This document shows, in pieces, positions 5,869 to 5,994 of a stretch of 5,994 nucleotides of DNA. Numbering within the stretch: the first letter of the stretch is position 1; each line of letters opens with the position of its first letter. Source of the stretch: Flavobacterium sp. (GTDB lineage Bacteria > Bacteroidota > Bacteroidia > Flavobacteriales > Flavobacteriaceae); contig JASLED010000031.1 in the NCBI GenBank assembly GCA_030151255.1, positions 1-5,994 of the forward strand. The letters run 5' to 3'. The position numbers were made by a program, and so were the translations under genes. A model generated the notes under the pieces. The model ran no database searches. It worked only from the letters and a program-made list of their open reading frames with translations, and was not told the origin of the DNA.

Positions 5869-5994
5869 ATGGACAACTTGCTTGCAAATTACAAAAGAAT
5901 CTTAGAAGTTTTACAGTCAATTAGTGAAAATACTTTACTTTCTTATCAAAGACGAAAACCTAAACTAAGTGATATCGAACTAATAAGTGTTTGC
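5869..5994 (+). CDS. IS982-family transposase, N-terminal 42 codons (cut by window edge)
   Basis: The reading frame is open to the right edge and encodes 42 residues. They begin MDNLLANYKRILEVLQSI and contain the KPKLSDIELISV segment (30-41) that I recognise from the N-terminus of Bacteroidota IS982-family DDE transposases. The catalytic acidic residues lie further downstream, outside the window, so it cannot be judged whether the enzyme is intact. The ATG at 5869 is chosen because the family's N-terminus starts close to this MDN motif. An in-frame ATG at 5821 would add 16 residues with no family resemblance. There is no Shine-Dalgarno sequence. The gene is oriented away from the tRNA. Confidence 0.8.
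   Translation, partial: MDNLLANYKRILEVLQSISENTLLSYQRRKPKLSDIELISVC

Larger units (their letters stand above)
5812..5879 (+). promoter_or_regulatory. Long-range hairpin that could mask the transposase start codon
   Basis: AAGTTGCCCAT (5812-5822) is the inverse complement of ATGGACAACTT (5869-5879) at 10 of 11 positions; the single mismatch is C5818 against A5873. In a transcript entering from outside the element, these arms would pair and bury the transposase AUG. The 46-nt interior also contains the palindrome at 5823-5835. Start-codon masking of this kind is established for other IS elements such as IS10 and IS50. Here it is an inference from base pairing. Confidence 0.45.
5780..5994 (+). 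mobile_element. Left end of an IS982-family insertion sequence (cut by window edge)
   Basis: The transposase beginning at 5869 identifies the family. The left boundary is set near 5780, where the sequence changes from AT-only intergenic DNA to ACCCGTTGTGCATTATGAG. I infer that the element's terminal repeat starts at this ACCC. The right end, the matching inverted repeat and any target duplication are outside the window, so the boundary is provisional to several bases. The element sits about 107 bp upstream of the -33 box of the tRNA-Gln promoter and does not appear to break a gene. Confidence 0.72.

Overview
This AT-rich window with short intergenic gaps comes from a member of the Bacteroidota, most likely the Flavobacteriia. 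The evidence is TAnnTTTG-type -7 promoter boxes, starts with A-rich leaders instead of clear Shine-Dalgarno sequences, and the style of the encoded proteins (an internal-cysteine ferrochelatase, a HemJ-type oxidase, an IS982-type transposase). The genus cannot be fixed from the sequence alone.

Left part (1-723): the 5' portion of hemA (glutamyl-tRNA reductase, first committed step of C5 heme synthesis) runs off the left edge on the minus strand. A 227-bp intergenic region separates it from a rightward operon. Each side of this region carries a TACATTTGC box reading towards its gene. Small inverted repeats close to the regulator gene are possible operators.

Centre (724-5425): five tightly packed plus-strand genes: an AraC-family regulator, hemH (ferrochelatase), hemJ (protoporphyrinogen oxidase of the membrane CopD-like type), an NtrY-like membrane sensor histidine kinase, and an enoyl-CoA hydratase/isomerase. 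Junctions are -1, +3, -20 and +19 nt, so they are probably one transcript, closed by a strong hairpin terminator at 5429-5465. HemJ makes protoporphyrin IX and HemH inserts iron, so the last two steps of heme b synthesis sit side by side. The first step is divergent from them, and a regulator lies in between. The regulator probably tunes both sides to iron or heme status (inference). The kinase and the hydratase have no obvious role in heme synthesis.

Right part (5426-5994): a minus-strand tRNA-Gln(UUG) with its own hairpin terminator and a near-perfect TTTG-N19-TAnnTTTG promoter. Beyond it, starting near 5780, is the left end of an IS982-family insertion sequence with the first 42 codons of its transposase. 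The IS leader contains an 11-nt segment able to pair (10 of 11) with the transposase start codon region. This resembles the start-codon masking that protects other IS elements from read-through expression, and it is the most unusual signal in the window. The rest of the window looks like ordinary conserved chromosome.
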